The notes beneath the pieces were generated by a model. The model had not been told where the DNA came from, searched no databases, and saw only the letters and a list, made by a program, of their open reading frames with translations. A stretch of 64,000 nucleotides of DNA from positions 1 through 64,000 of the forward strand of contig JASGEI010000002.1 in NCBI GenBank assembly GCA_047606545.1, given 5' to 3'. This document shows, piece after piece, positions 43,801 through 50,972 of this stretch (the stretch's first letter is position 1; the number at the start of each line of letters is the position of its first letter). Source of the stretch: JASGDC01 sp047606545. GTDB taxonomy: Bacteria > Actinomycetota > Actinomycetes > Actinomycetales > Micrococcaceae. The translations under genes and the position numbers were made by a program.

Positions 43801-44363
43801 CAGGTAATTTACTTGGGGCAGAGCAATCAGGGCATATTGCAGGTGTGGGTTTTGACTTGTATTTACGAATGGTAGGTGAGGCTGTGGCGACCTATCGTGG
43901 TGAGAAACAAGAAAAAACTCCAGAACTTAAAATTGAATTACCAGTTAATGCAAATATTCCTGATAGTTATATTGATGGCGAGCGCTTACGCCTAGAAGCC
44001 TACAAAAAGATTGCTGCTGCTAATAAAATGACAGAAATTGTCTTAGTACGTGAAGAGTTAGAAGATCGTTATGGTGCATTGCCAGAACCAGTCCAAATGC
44101 TTTTTAATGTAGCTCAACTTCGTTTAACAGCTGCACAATATGGAGTTTATGAAATCATCAAAATGGGACAAAGAATTCGTTTTGCACCGATGTCTCTTAC
44201 CGAATCAAAAGAGATGCGTGCGAAACGGCTATATCCAGGTATCGTTATCAAAGATGATTTTATTTTAATTCCAATGCCAAAAGCAGGTTTTGGTAAAGAG
44301 CTTGCAGGTGAAGATCTTTTGGCTTGGTGTGTAGAAGTTTTAATTGCTCTTTGCGGAGAATAG
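40884..44363 (+). CDS. mfd: Transcription-repair coupling factor
   Basis: Removes RNA polymerase stalled at DNA lesions and recruits UvrA. The 1159 residues run in standard order: the UvrB-like N-terminal module (~1-340), the RNA polymerase-interacting domain with LSKGDYVVHQQHGVGRFIEM (~485-505), and the helicase core with SGDVGYGKTEVAVRAAF (Walker A), DEEQRFG (motif II) and SATPIPRTLEMA. HQLRGRVGRSRERAYAYF (motif VI region) and the C-terminal TRCF domain follow. In related genomes mfd is followed by mazG and eno; here it ends at a bidirectional terminator facing deoC. Confidence 0.96.
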   Translation: MRLALLQQELAKHNVFKNYFEQAHHATKFKVVPGAVAPTTAYHAQKTSGPLLVVTATTREAEMVHASLLDFVAEDELQFFPNLETLPHEKISPNSQTIAQRMKVIQQLKSKKVSVIVSPIRAIAQSMPTTLAELGSIDLTQGKDFNMDELILRVLDFAYAQVDMVTSRGEFAVRGGIIDIFPPNLEYPVRLDFFGDEVDSIRYFTVSDQRSIPISEVPELAKLSIVPCKEILLDDRVRAHAKSYIERFPAAKSMLEKLSEGIPVDGMESLLPLLSTEMGYFVDYLPKDSHLVFVEDEKIKNRALDLQRTSEQFLAASWNYADDEKSAPVDIRESLATAHFLSFSELLEHIDQKHLDYCSLNALNTEKEFNFSTPIVKTGDISEIANQLRQFLKQNTVVVSCQSQGAAARLAESFTEQRVNAQSVEKIKIKAPYIQFIAAEQSNSWSCLDAFIVVLTEYDILGKRVTKHEHKRKIRRRVKNAVDPLQLSKGDYVVHQQHGVGRFIEMVQRKVGVGLQKATREYLVIEYASGRRGRPNDRLFVPADQLDQLSNYVGGEKPTLSKMGGSDWAKAKSRARRAVKEIAGELIRLYSARKATKGYAFGPDTPWQQELEDSFPYAETIDQLQSIEEVKRDMEAPTPMDRLISGDVGYGKTEVAVRAAFKAVQDGKQVAVLCPTTILVQQHLETFIDRFRGFPVRVASLSRFQTTKQAERTMNDIAAGTVDVIIGTHRLLSKNVRFKDLGLVIVDEEQRFGVEHKEQLKKMRTNVDVLAMSATPIPRTLEMAVTGIREMSSLATPPEERQPVLTYVGAYSDDQVIAAIQREMMREGQVFYVHNRVKSIEETASKISRLVPDARIAVAHGKMSEKQLEQIIIDFWEQKFDVLVSTTIIETGLDISNANTLIVEHADKYGLSQLHQLRGRVGRSRERAYAYFLYDGERELKETAFERLKAVATHNELGAGMQLAMKDLEIRGAGNLLGAEQSGHIAGVGFDLYLRMVGEAVATYRGEKQEKTPELKIELPVNANIPDSYIDGERLRLEAYKKIAAANKMTEIVLVREELEDRYGALPEPVQMLFNVAQLRLTAAQYGVYEIIKMGQRIRFAPMSLTESKEMRAKRLYPGIVIKDDFILIPMPKAGFGKELAGEDLLAWCVEVLIALCGE

Positions 44364-44399
44364 AATCTTGATCTAAACGTACATAATTGCTCAAAACAA

Positions 44400-44434
44400 A
44401 AAGCCCGTAAGGAAGTAAAATCCTTACGGGCTTT
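44400..44434. terminator. Bidirectional terminator between mfd and deoC
   Basis: A 14-base perfect stem (44400-44413 with 44421-44434) and seven-base loop have A-rich sequence on the left and T-rich on the right, suiting both convergent genes. Confidence 0.88.
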
Positions 44435-44464
44435 GTATTCATTTATATGGAAGAGAAGAAAAAT

Positions 44465-45133
44465 TTAGTAATCTGAAGTTGACTCTTTGCCTGATACGAT
44501 ATCGACACCAGCACTTGCACCTAGTCTAGTTGCACCAGCTTCGATAAGTGCATCAGCATCTGCTTTGCTGCGTACTCCACCTGAAGCTTTAACACCCATA
44601 TCTGGACCTACAGTATTACGCATCAACTTGATATCCTCAACAGTAGCTCCGCCACCATTGAAACCGGTAGAAGTCTTAACGAAATCTGCACCAGCTTCTT
44701 TTGCAGCTTCACAAGCAAGAACTTTTTGCTCATCATCTAGCATTGAAGTTTCGATAATAACCTTAAGGATTGCATCACCTTCATGAGCAGCATCAGCGAC
44801 GGATTTAATATCAGAGACAAGTTTTTCTTGATCGCCTGCAATCGCAGCAGCCATGTCGATTACCATATCAACTTCGTTAGCACCGTCTTTGATAGCTTGT
44901 TTAGTTTCGCAAACTTTGCTTTCAGTGCTAGTAGCACCTAACGGGAAACCGATAACTGTACAAGTTAAAACTTTGCTACCTTTAAGTTCTTTAGCTGCAG
45001 TTTTAACCCATACTGGGTTTACACAAACTGAAGCAAATTCATATTCTTTTGCTTCATCACATAGTTCAATGATTTGTGCTTTAGAAGCATTTGGCTTCAA
45101 TAAAGTGTGGTCAATATAAGAATTAAGTTTCAT
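44465..45133 (-). CDS. deoC: Deoxyribose-phosphate aldolase
   Basis: Splits 2-deoxyribose-5-phosphate to glyceraldehyde-3-phosphate and acetaldehyde. It has DHTLLKPNASKAQI at the N-terminus, the Schiff-base Lys in DFVKTSTGFNGGGAT (~152) and the second active-site Lys in MGVKASGGVRSKADA (~183). 222 residues is normal. It closes the pnp-pgm-deoC operon, one base after the mutase gene. Confidence 0.95.
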   Translation of the reverse strand: MKLNSYIDHTLLKPNASKAQIIELCDEAKEYEFASVCVNPVWVKTAAKELKGSKVLTCTVIGFPLGATSTESKVCETKQAIKDGANEVDMVIDMAAAIAGDQEKLVSDIKSVADAAHEGDAILKVIIETSMLDDEQKVLACEAAKEAGADFVKTSTGFNGGGATVEDIKLMRNTVGPDMGVKASGGVRSKADADALIEAGATRLGASAGVDIVSGKESTSDY

Positions 45134-45134
45134 T

Positions 45135-46808
45135 TTATACTCCTAGAACTTTTGAAAGTTCAGTTTTAATTTCATCCAGTTGTTTTGCTGCAGTTTCACG
45201 GGCAGTATCCAAAGAACCATCCTTGCTATCAGTGATAACTTCTAGATAGCACTTAAGTTTTGGCTCGGTACCTGAAGGCCTAATAATTACGCGAGTACCA
45301 TCTTCGCAGTAGTATGCAAGACCATCAGTCGGTGGTAAATTATTAGTTGGTTTTAACAAATCACGGCTTTCAGTTACTTTAGATCCAGCAATAGTAGTTA
45401 AGGGTTCACTACGTAGTTGCTTCATCATGTCTTGAATCTGACTTAGCTCAGTAACACGAATTGAAAGCTGGTCGCTAGAGTATAGACCATACTTCGTGTA
45501 AAGCTTATCTAAAGTACCCCAAAGGTCAGTGCCTTTTGACTTAGTGAAAGCCGCCATGTGTGCTGCAAATAATAACGCACTTGTACCGTCTTTATCATGC
45601 ACATAATCTGGGTCAGTACAGTAGCCTAAAGCTTCTTCATACCCATAGCTAAAGCCTTTAAGGCGTGGAATCCATTTGAAACCAGTTAGAGTTTCATGGT
45701 GCTCTGCGCCATAATCTTTGGAGATTACACCTAGCATGCGTGAAGAAACGATTGAGTTTGAAAGGACCAATTTAGTAGGATCTTCAGTATGGGCTAGTAA
45801 GCGCCAACCAAGTAGCGTACCTAACTGATCACCACGGAACATAATCCACTGACCATCTTTTTCTAATGCAATGGCAGCACGGTCAGCATCTGGATCATGT
45901 GCCAGAATAATATCTGCATTTTCTTCTTTAGCAGTAGCAATAGCTAAAGATAGTGCACCTTTTTCCTCAGGATTTGGGAAAGATACGGTAGGGAAATTAG
46001 GGTCTGGATTATCCTGTTCCTTAACCACAGCAACTTGCTCAAAACCAGTCTTTTCAAGTACTGCACGGATTACGGGTGAACCCACGCCATGCATTGCTGT
46101 ATAGACAATCTTAAGATCTTTATGAAAATCTGCTTTGTTTACTAAAGAAGCTGCACGTTCAACATAATCAGTAATAATTGATTCTGGAACTTCTTCCCAA
46201 CCAGAGTCTGCAAGTTCAATCTTGCTTAAATCTATAGCATCAATTTCTTCAGAAATTTCTTTATCTGCAGGTGGTACGATTTGTGAACCGTTACCAAGTT
46301 CATCTGTGAGCTGGTTACCTAAGTACACTTTGTAGCCATTATCAGCTGCTGGATTGTGACTTGCTGTAACCATAATTCCGATATCAGTCTTAAGTTTTCG
46401 TACAGAAGAAGCTAGCACAGGAGTTGGCAATTCTCGTGGCATCAAGTATGTTTTGATACCAGCAGCTGTCATAATTTGTGCACTTTCTTTAGCGAAAATC
46501 TTTGAATTATGGCGACCATCATAGCCGATAGCGACACTCTTGTCTTTAGCGCCTAATTTACTTTTCGCATAGTTTGCAAGCCCTGCAGCAGCTTTTCTAA
46601 CTACTAGACGATTCATGCGGTTGGGACCAGCAGCCATTTCAGCACGAAGACCGGCAGTGCCAAATTCTAGAAATCCAGAAAAGCGATCATCAAGTTCCTT
46701 TTGGGCATCTTGATCAGTTTCAGCTTTTTCTACTAATTCTTGTAATTCAGCTTTAGTCTGTGCATCTGGATCTAATTCAATCCATTGCTTGGGGGTTAGA
46801 TTTGTCAT
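45135..46808 (-). CDS. Phosphohexomutase/phosphopentomutase of the PGM/PMM family
   Basis: This is an alpha-phosphohexomutase superfamily enzyme of 557 residues. The phosphoserine loop is MVTASHNPAADNGYKVY (~150-166), the metal site is DPDADRAAIAL and the phosphate-binding loop is IIRPSGTEPKLKCYLE. Its length and its place between pnp and deoC fit the PgmB/PmmB-type subgroup of actinobacteria. The context suggests conversion of ribose- or deoxyribose-1-phosphate to the 5-phosphate, though mannose or glucose phosphates are possible. A ribosome binding site (AAGGAGG) precedes the ATG. Confidence 0.88.
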   Translation of the reverse strand: MTNLTPKQWIELDPDAQTKAELQELVEKAETDQDAQKELDDRFSGFLEFGTAGLRAEMAAGPNRMNRLVVRKAAAGLANYAKSKLGAKDKSVAIGYDGRHNSKIFAKESAQIMTAAGIKTYLMPRELPTPVLASSVRKLKTDIGIMVTASHNPAADNGYKVYLGNQLTDELGNGSQIVPPADKEISEEIDAIDLSKIELADSGWEEVPESIITDYVERAASLVNKADFHKDLKIVYTAMHGVGSPVIRAVLEKTGFEQVAVVKEQDNPDPNFPTVSFPNPEEKGALSLAIATAKEENADIILAHDPDADRAAIALEKDGQWIMFRGDQLGTLLGWRLLAHTEDPTKLVLSNSIVSSRMLGVISKDYGAEHHETLTGFKWIPRLKGFSYGYEEALGYCTDPDYVHDKDGTSALLFAAHMAAFTKSKGTDLWGTLDKLYTKYGLYSSDQLSIRVTELSQIQDMMKQLRSEPLTTIAGSKVTESRDLLKPTNNLPPTDGLAYYCEDGTRVIIRPSGTEPKLKCYLEVITDSKDGSLDTARETAAKQLDEIKTELSKVLGV

Positions 46809-46817
46809 GACTCCTCC

Positions 46818-47639
46818 TTAAGCCTTAGCGACAATCTCTGCTAAAAGTTTACTAATGCGTGGACCAGCAGCCGCTCCAGCATCGATTACCTCTTGGTGGC
46901 TCAGTGATTCATCTGAGATACCTGCACCTAGGTTTGTAACTAGGGAAATACCAAATACTTCCATGCCAGCATCGCGGGCTGCAATTGCTTCAAGAGTAGT
47001 TGACATACCTACTAGATCTGCACCCAAAATTTTAGCCATCCGCACTTCTGCTGGAGTTTCATAATCTGGACCAGGGAATTGGATATAAACACCTTCGGTT
47101 AAGCTAGCGTCAATTTCTTTTGCTACTTTTCGAACTCGTGGTGAATATAAATCTGTTAAATCTACGAAGTTAGCACCTTTAAGGGGAGTAACTCCAGTAT
47201 TGTTAATGTGATCACTAATTAGTACTGGAGTGCCAGGTTTACAGTCTTTATTAGTAGTACCGCAACCATTAGTAAGAACTACGAGCTTACAACCAGCTGC
47301 TGCAGCAGTGCGAACGCCATGAGCTACAGCATCTACACCTTTACCTTCGTAAAAATGAGTACGACTACCAAGTACTAGTGCATGTTTACCTGCATTATCA
47401 CCTTTTGTGATTTTAATTGAACGGATTGATGCATTGTGCCCAGCGACTGCAGGAGCAGAGAATCCTGGGATGTCAGCAGCGTTAAGATTTGCAACTTCTT
47501 CACCTATGAGTTCAGCGGCTTCTCCCCAGCCAGAACCTAGAACAAGGGCAATATCGTGGTTCTCTATCCCAGTTTTAGTTTTAATGTATTCCGCGGCTTT
47601 GCGGGCAATCTCTTGCGTATCATCTATATTATTTTCCAT
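46818..47639 (-). CDS. Purine nucleoside phosphorylase
   Basis: Phosphorolyses purine (deoxy)nucleosides to base and pentose-1-phosphate, the substrate for the next two genes. It has the N-terminal LVLGSGWGEAA, SRTHFYEGKG, LTNGCGTTN, PGPDYETPAEVRM and GMSTTLEAIAARDAGM, all typical of the trimeric class (about 270 residues). It is first in the salvage operon and divergent from lpdA. Confidence 0.92.
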   Translation of the reverse strand: MENNIDDTQEIARKAAEYIKTKTGIENHDIALVLGSGWGEAAELIGEEVANLNAADIPGFSAPAVAGHNASIRSIKITKGDNAGKHALVLGSRTHFYEGKGVDAVAHGVRTAAAAGCKLVVLTNGCGTTNKDCKPGTPVLISDHINNTGVTPLKGANFVDLTDLYSPRVRKVAKEIDASLTEGVYIQFPGPDYETPAEVRMAKILGADLVGMSTTLEAIAARDAGMEVFGISLVTNLGAGISDESLSHQEVIDAGAAAGPRISKLLAEIVAKA

Positions 47640-47691
47640 ATCTAATATGGTAACAAATCCGTGTTAAATGTACCATGAGAGCAATTAGCAA

Positions 47692-47697
47692 TACAAT
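47692..47697 (+). promoter_or_regulatory. -10 box of lpdA (leaderless)
   Basis: TACAAT ends six bases before the ATG at 47704. Confidence 0.5.
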
Positions 47698-47703
47698 TGA
47701 AGT

Positions 47704-49104
47704 ATGGTAGCAAAAAAACAAATTCATATTGTAGTATTGGGCGGTGGCCCAGGTGGCTATGAAGCCGCACATTCTGCTGCACGGTTAGGTGCAAAAGTAA
47801 CATTAATAGAGCGTCAAGGTATTGGCGGTTCTGCAGTTTTAAGTGATGTAGTACCGTCAAAAACTTTAATTGCGGCATCAGATTTGATTGCTAAAGCAAA
47901 AGAAGCTCAAACTATGGGCTTGCTTAAAGAAGGCCAGACTCTAAATATTAATGGTAAAACTCTTACTGAAGTTAATCAGCGGTTAATTGCTTTGGCAAAA
48001 TCTCAATCTGAAGATATTGAAAATGATATTAAGAAGTATGGGGTTGAAGTCATCAAAGGCGAAGGTAGGCTTATTGACTTACATACTATTGAGGTAGACA
48101 TAGAATCTGGTGGCACTATTAAACTTGAGGCAGATTATATTTTACTTGCAGTTGGTGGTTCACCACGTGAGCTTGATTCTTCAAAGCCAGATGGTAAGCG
48201 GATCTTTAACTGGACTCAGTTGTACACAATGACAGAGCTACCAGAGCATTTAATTGTAATTGGATCCGGTGTAACCGGTGCAGAATTTGCTTCAGCTTAT
48301 ACGGGACTAGGGGTTAAAGTTACCCTGATTTCCTCACGTGCTCAGGTACTTCCTGGAGAGGATTCTGATGCTGCAAAGGTATTAGAGGAATCGTTAGGGC
48401 GTCGTGGTTTGCGAGTAGTTCCTTCCTCACGTGCAGAAAAAGTTGAAGCTACAGATGGTGGAGTAACTGTTACTTTAACGAATGGTTTAACTGTTGGAGG
48501 TAGCCATTGTCTGGTGGCAGTTGGTGCTATTCCAAATACTGCAGGATTAAATCTGGAAGAAAATGGTATTGAGTTATCAAAGAGTGGGCACATCGAAATT
48601 GACTCAGTATCGCGTACCTCTGTTTCACATATCTATGCTGCTGGCGACTGCACGGGAGTATTCCCACTAGCTTCAGTTGCAGCGATGCAAGGCCGAGTAG
48701 CAGTAGCGCACATTATGGGTGATGCAGTTAAACCACTTGATTTAAGTAAAGTTGCTTCAAATATTTTCACTAATCCAGAAATTGCTTCAGTAGGTATAAC
48801 TGAGAAAGATATTACTGAAGGTACGGTATCAGCTGATGTATTTAGTTTGCCACTTGCAAATAACGCGCGTGCCAAAATGTTAGATATTTCTGAAGGTTTT
48901 GTGAAACTATTTGCTCGTCGTGGTTCAGGAACAGTTATTGGTGGTGTGGTAGTAGGGCCAAGCGCTTCTGAGCTAATTTTCCCAATCGCACTTGCAGTTA
49001 CGAATAGGTTAACTGTGGATCAGCTTGCAGAGACATTTACTGTATTCCCATCACTTTCTGGTTCTATTACTGAATCTGGGCGTCGTTTACATAAGAAACT
49101 TTAG
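47704..49104 (+). CDS. lpdA: LpdA-like flavoprotein disulfide-reductase family protein, active-site Cys absent
   Basis: This is a 466-residue FAD/NAD(P) enzyme of the dihydrolipoamide dehydrogenase fold: VLGGGPGGYEAAHSAARLG, a second GSGVTGAEFASAYTGLG, the C-terminal IYAAGDCTGVFPLAS and a dimerisation domain. In true Lpd the segment after FAD reads with two cysteines before PSK. Here it is GIGGSAVLSDVVPSKTLIAA with neither Cys, so it cannot do disulfide chemistry. This matches the actinobacterial LpdA (Rv3303c-like) group, which lacks the usual redox pair and acts as an NAD(P)H:quinone-type reductase. It is divergent from the pnp operon, as in mycobacteria. Confidence 0.88.
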   Translation: MVAKKQIHIVVLGGGPGGYEAAHSAARLGAKVTLIERQGIGGSAVLSDVVPSKTLIAASDLIAKAKEAQTMGLLKEGQTLNINGKTLTEVNQRLIALAKSQSEDIENDIKKYGVEVIKGEGRLIDLHTIEVDIESGGTIKLEADYILLAVGGSPRELDSSKPDGKRIFNWTQLYTMTELPEHLIVIGSGVTGAEFASAYTGLGVKVTLISSRAQVLPGEDSDAAKVLEESLGRRGLRVVPSSRAEKVEATDGGVTVTLTNGLTVGGSHCLVAVGAIPNTAGLNLEENGIELSKSGHIEIDSVSRTSVSHIYAAGDCTGVFPLASVAAMQGRVAVAHIMGDAVKPLDLSKVASNIFTNPEIASVGITEKDITEGTVSADVFSLPLANNARAKMLDISEGFVKLFARRGSGTVIGGVVVGPSASELIFPIALAVTNRLTVDQLAETFTVFPSLSGSITESGRRLHKKL

Positions 49105-49126
49105 GTTATTAGCTTTGCATTATATG

Positions 49127-49190
49127 CAGTATGTTTTAGCAGTTTCAGTATATTTAAACACACCGAAACTGCTAAAACATACTGAAACTG
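49127..49190. repeat. Overlapping pair of inverted repeats after lpdA
   Basis: Perfect 20-base arms (49127-49146 with 49165-49184) overlap a second pair, CAGTTTCAGTAT (49140-49151) with its complement (49179-49190). Only one pairing can form at a time. It lies between the convergent lpdA and maf genes and may act as a terminator, although no T-run of note follows. Confidence 0.7.
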
Positions 49191-49200
49191 ATTAAGAAGC

Positions 49201-49821
49201 TTAGCTATATTCATCAACTTTCCAAAAGTCAGTAATATCAAGTCCAACTTGGGTAAATAGTTTAGTAAGAGTATTAACACTAATGCCCACTACATTATGT
49301 GGGTCGCCTTGAATCTCTTTAATAAATGCAGCTCCTAAGCCATCGATGGTAAAAGAACCAGCGACTTCGAGAGGTTCCTTACTTGCCACATATTTTTGAA
49401 TCTGACTTTCAGTCATGGAAGTAAAAGTGACTATGGTGGAGTTGGTAACGCCAATTGAATTACCTTTATAACATAACCAATGCCCGGTATGTAAAACCCC
49501 AGAAGTGCCTTGCTGAGCTTTAATGCGCAAAATTGCATTTTCAGCTGTATGTGGTTTTCCCCAAACTTTACCTTGGTGTTCAAAAACTGAATCGCATCCA
49601 ATAACTACGTAATTATTTAAGTCAGTTTTATGAGCTACATCTAGAGTTTTGGCTTTTGCTAGTTCCAAAGCTAATTTTGCAGGAGTGATAGTTTGAAGTT
49701 GGTCTTCAATTTTACGTTCGTTTACTGTAGAAATCTGGACAATAGGGTCAAAACCAGCAGTTCGTAAAGTTTTTAAACGAGCAGGTGATCCAGAAGCTAA
49801 TATTAATTTGGTACTGTACAT
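49201..49821 (-). CDS. maf: Maf-family nucleoside triphosphate pyrophosphatase
   Basis: Hydrolyses non-canonical or excess NTPs (dTTP/UTP or m7GTP class). It has the N-terminal LILASGSPARLKTLRTAGFD, the catalytic VVIGCDSVFEHQG and EVAGSFTIDGLGAAFIKEI. 206 residues is normal. In corynebacteria maf sits by the acyl-CoA carboxylase accD genes, which are absent here. A TATATT box seven bases before the ATG suggests a leaderless transcript. Confidence 0.93.
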   Translation of the reverse strand: MYSTKLILASGSPARLKTLRTAGFDPIVQISTVNERKIEDQLQTITPAKLALELAKAKTLDVAHKTDLNNYVVIGCDSVFEHQGKVWGKPHTAENAILRIKAQQGTSGVLHTGHWLCYKGNSIGVTNSTIVTFTSMTESQIQKYVASKEPLEVAGSFTIDGLGAAFIKEIQGDPHNVVGISVNTLTKLFTQVGLDITDFWKVDEYS

Positions 49822-49828
49822 AATTCCG

Positions 49829-49834
49829 AATATA
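49829..49834 (-). promoter_or_regulatory. -10 box of maf (leaderless)
   Basis: TATATT on the minus strand ends seven bases before the ATG. Confidence 0.5.
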
Positions 49835-49875
49835 AATGAGAATAGGATAAGAGTAAAATTTTATTGAAAGGATAA

Positions 49876-50397
49876 ATGCAAGTGGTAGGTAAACACGAGT
49901 TTTTTGTGTTAAAGACTCGGTCCCATGGGCGTAAGCTTACGTTTCCGGTAATAATGTCGTGCCTAATTGTATTTATCACTGCATATAGTATCCGAATGTT
50001 ACCACCATCCGATTATCGGCAATGGCTGTTATATGGGGTTTATATAATAGCTGGTATAGCTACTTTGTACTTTGTTATTGCTCCGTTTTTTCGTTGGTTT
50101 GGGACTAGTTATACTTTAACTTCAAAAAGAGTCATCCTAAAAAAAGGTATTTTAAATAGTAAAGAATTGGATGCACGCCTTGATTCGATAGCTAGTATAG
50201 AAGTTTCTCGGAATGTAATGCAACGATTATATGGACGTTCTGGAAATATAATTTTTTACTTTCGAGATAAACGCCCAGCTTTAAAATTTCACAATGTTCC
50301 TGAAGCTCGTAGGTTTAGAAATATTATTCAAACTTTGTTAAGAACAGAGTATGGTGCGGTGCCTAAATATGAGCCAATCCAACAAGTAATTAATTAA
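49876..50397 (+). CDS. Bacterial PH-domain (YdbS-like) membrane protein
   Basis: This is a 173-residue protein with two N-terminal helices (residues ~23-42 and ~50-72, TFPVIMSCLIVFITAYSI and GVYIIAGIATLYFVIAPFF). A cytoplasmic bPH2 domain follows, with the signature YTLTSKRVILKKGILNSKEL and SIASIEVSRNVMQRLYGRSG. Function is unknown; homologues often neighbour acyl-CoA carboxylase or wall genes. The start is supported by GAAAGGAT. The end overlaps the convergent gtrA-like gene by eight bases. Confidence 0.82.
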   Translation: MQVVGKHEFFVLKTRSHGRKLTFPVIMSCLIVFITAYSIRMLPPSDYRQWLLYGVYIIAGIATLYFVIAPFFRWFGTSYTLTSKRVILKKGILNSKELDARLDSIASIEVSRNVMQRLYGRSGNIIFYFRDKRPALKFHNVPEARRFRNIIQTLLRTEYGAVPKYEPIQQVIN

Positions 50398-50866
50398 CTT
50401 TTCTAGTCTCTTTTTTACCTTCATTTTTTTCTCCAGTAAATACGAAAGCATCGTAGGTAAAGTAACGGAATATCATACCTAATATAGTTCCGATAATAGT
50501 GCTTGAGATGAAATCAGCAGTCTTTGAAGTGTAGTCTAAGACATAGTGAGATATGGCTAAACAGAATAATGAAATCAAAATAGCTAGACCATTGAACACG
50601 AAAAATAAGAGCATTTCTCGAGTTTTAGACTCAGTTTTCTGCTCCGTGTATGTCCAATGGCGATTTGCATAATAAGAAAAAATTGTAGCAATTACGCTGG
50701 AGATGGTTTTGGCTGTAATAGTTTTAGAACTAAGCGGTCCGTGTAATAACGCAAGATAGATTCCAGAGTCGATAATAAAAGCTACTCCACCTACGATACC
50801 AAATTTGGCTACCTTTTTTAGTGCCATGTGCCAAAGATCGATAATGAAGGTCATTGCCTTATCCAT
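50390..50866 (-). CDS. GtrA-family membrane protein
   Basis: This is a four-helix membrane protein of the GtrA family, thought to help flip or position polyprenyl-linked sugars for wall glycans. FGIVGGVAFIIDSGIYLALL, an Arg/His/Trp loop ANRHWTYTEQKTESKTREML and GTILGMIFRYFTYDAFVF are typical. The frame opens at an ATG at 50896. A TATACT promoter ends only two bases before that codon, so transcription would begin inside it. The ATG at 50866, behind TTGGAG, is the probable start, giving 158 residues. It is divergent from the LCP gene. Confidence 0.84.
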   Translation of the reverse strand: MDKAMTFIIDLWHMALKKVAKFGIVGGVAFIIDSGIYLALLHGPLSSKTITAKTISSVIATIFSYYANRHWTYTEQKTESKTREMLLFFVFNGLAILISLFCLAISHYVLDYTSKTADFISSTIIGTILGMIFRYFTYDAFVFTGEKNEGKKETRKVN

Positions 50867-50898
50867 ATGTTTAACTCCAATGTTTTTATACCTCATTT

Positions 50899-50904
50899 AG
50901 TATA
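50899..50904 (-). promoter_or_regulatory. -10 box of the GtrA-like gene
   Basis: TATACT on the minus strand. Transcription should start near 50892, leaving ~25 bases with a TTGGAG site before the ATG at 50866. Confidence 0.5.
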
Positions 50905-50959
50905 GCGTTAATAATCCAAATAAGTGTTGTAAGTTTGTGTTGTTAAAGTCTCTAATGTT

Positions 50960-50965
50960 TATAAT
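50960..50965 (+). promoter_or_regulatory. -10 box of the LCP gene (leaderless)
   Basis: A perfect TATAAT ends seven bases before the ATG at 50973, which decides that start over the earlier TTG and ATG codons in the same frame. Confidence 0.6.
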
Positions 50966-50972
50966 GGTATAT

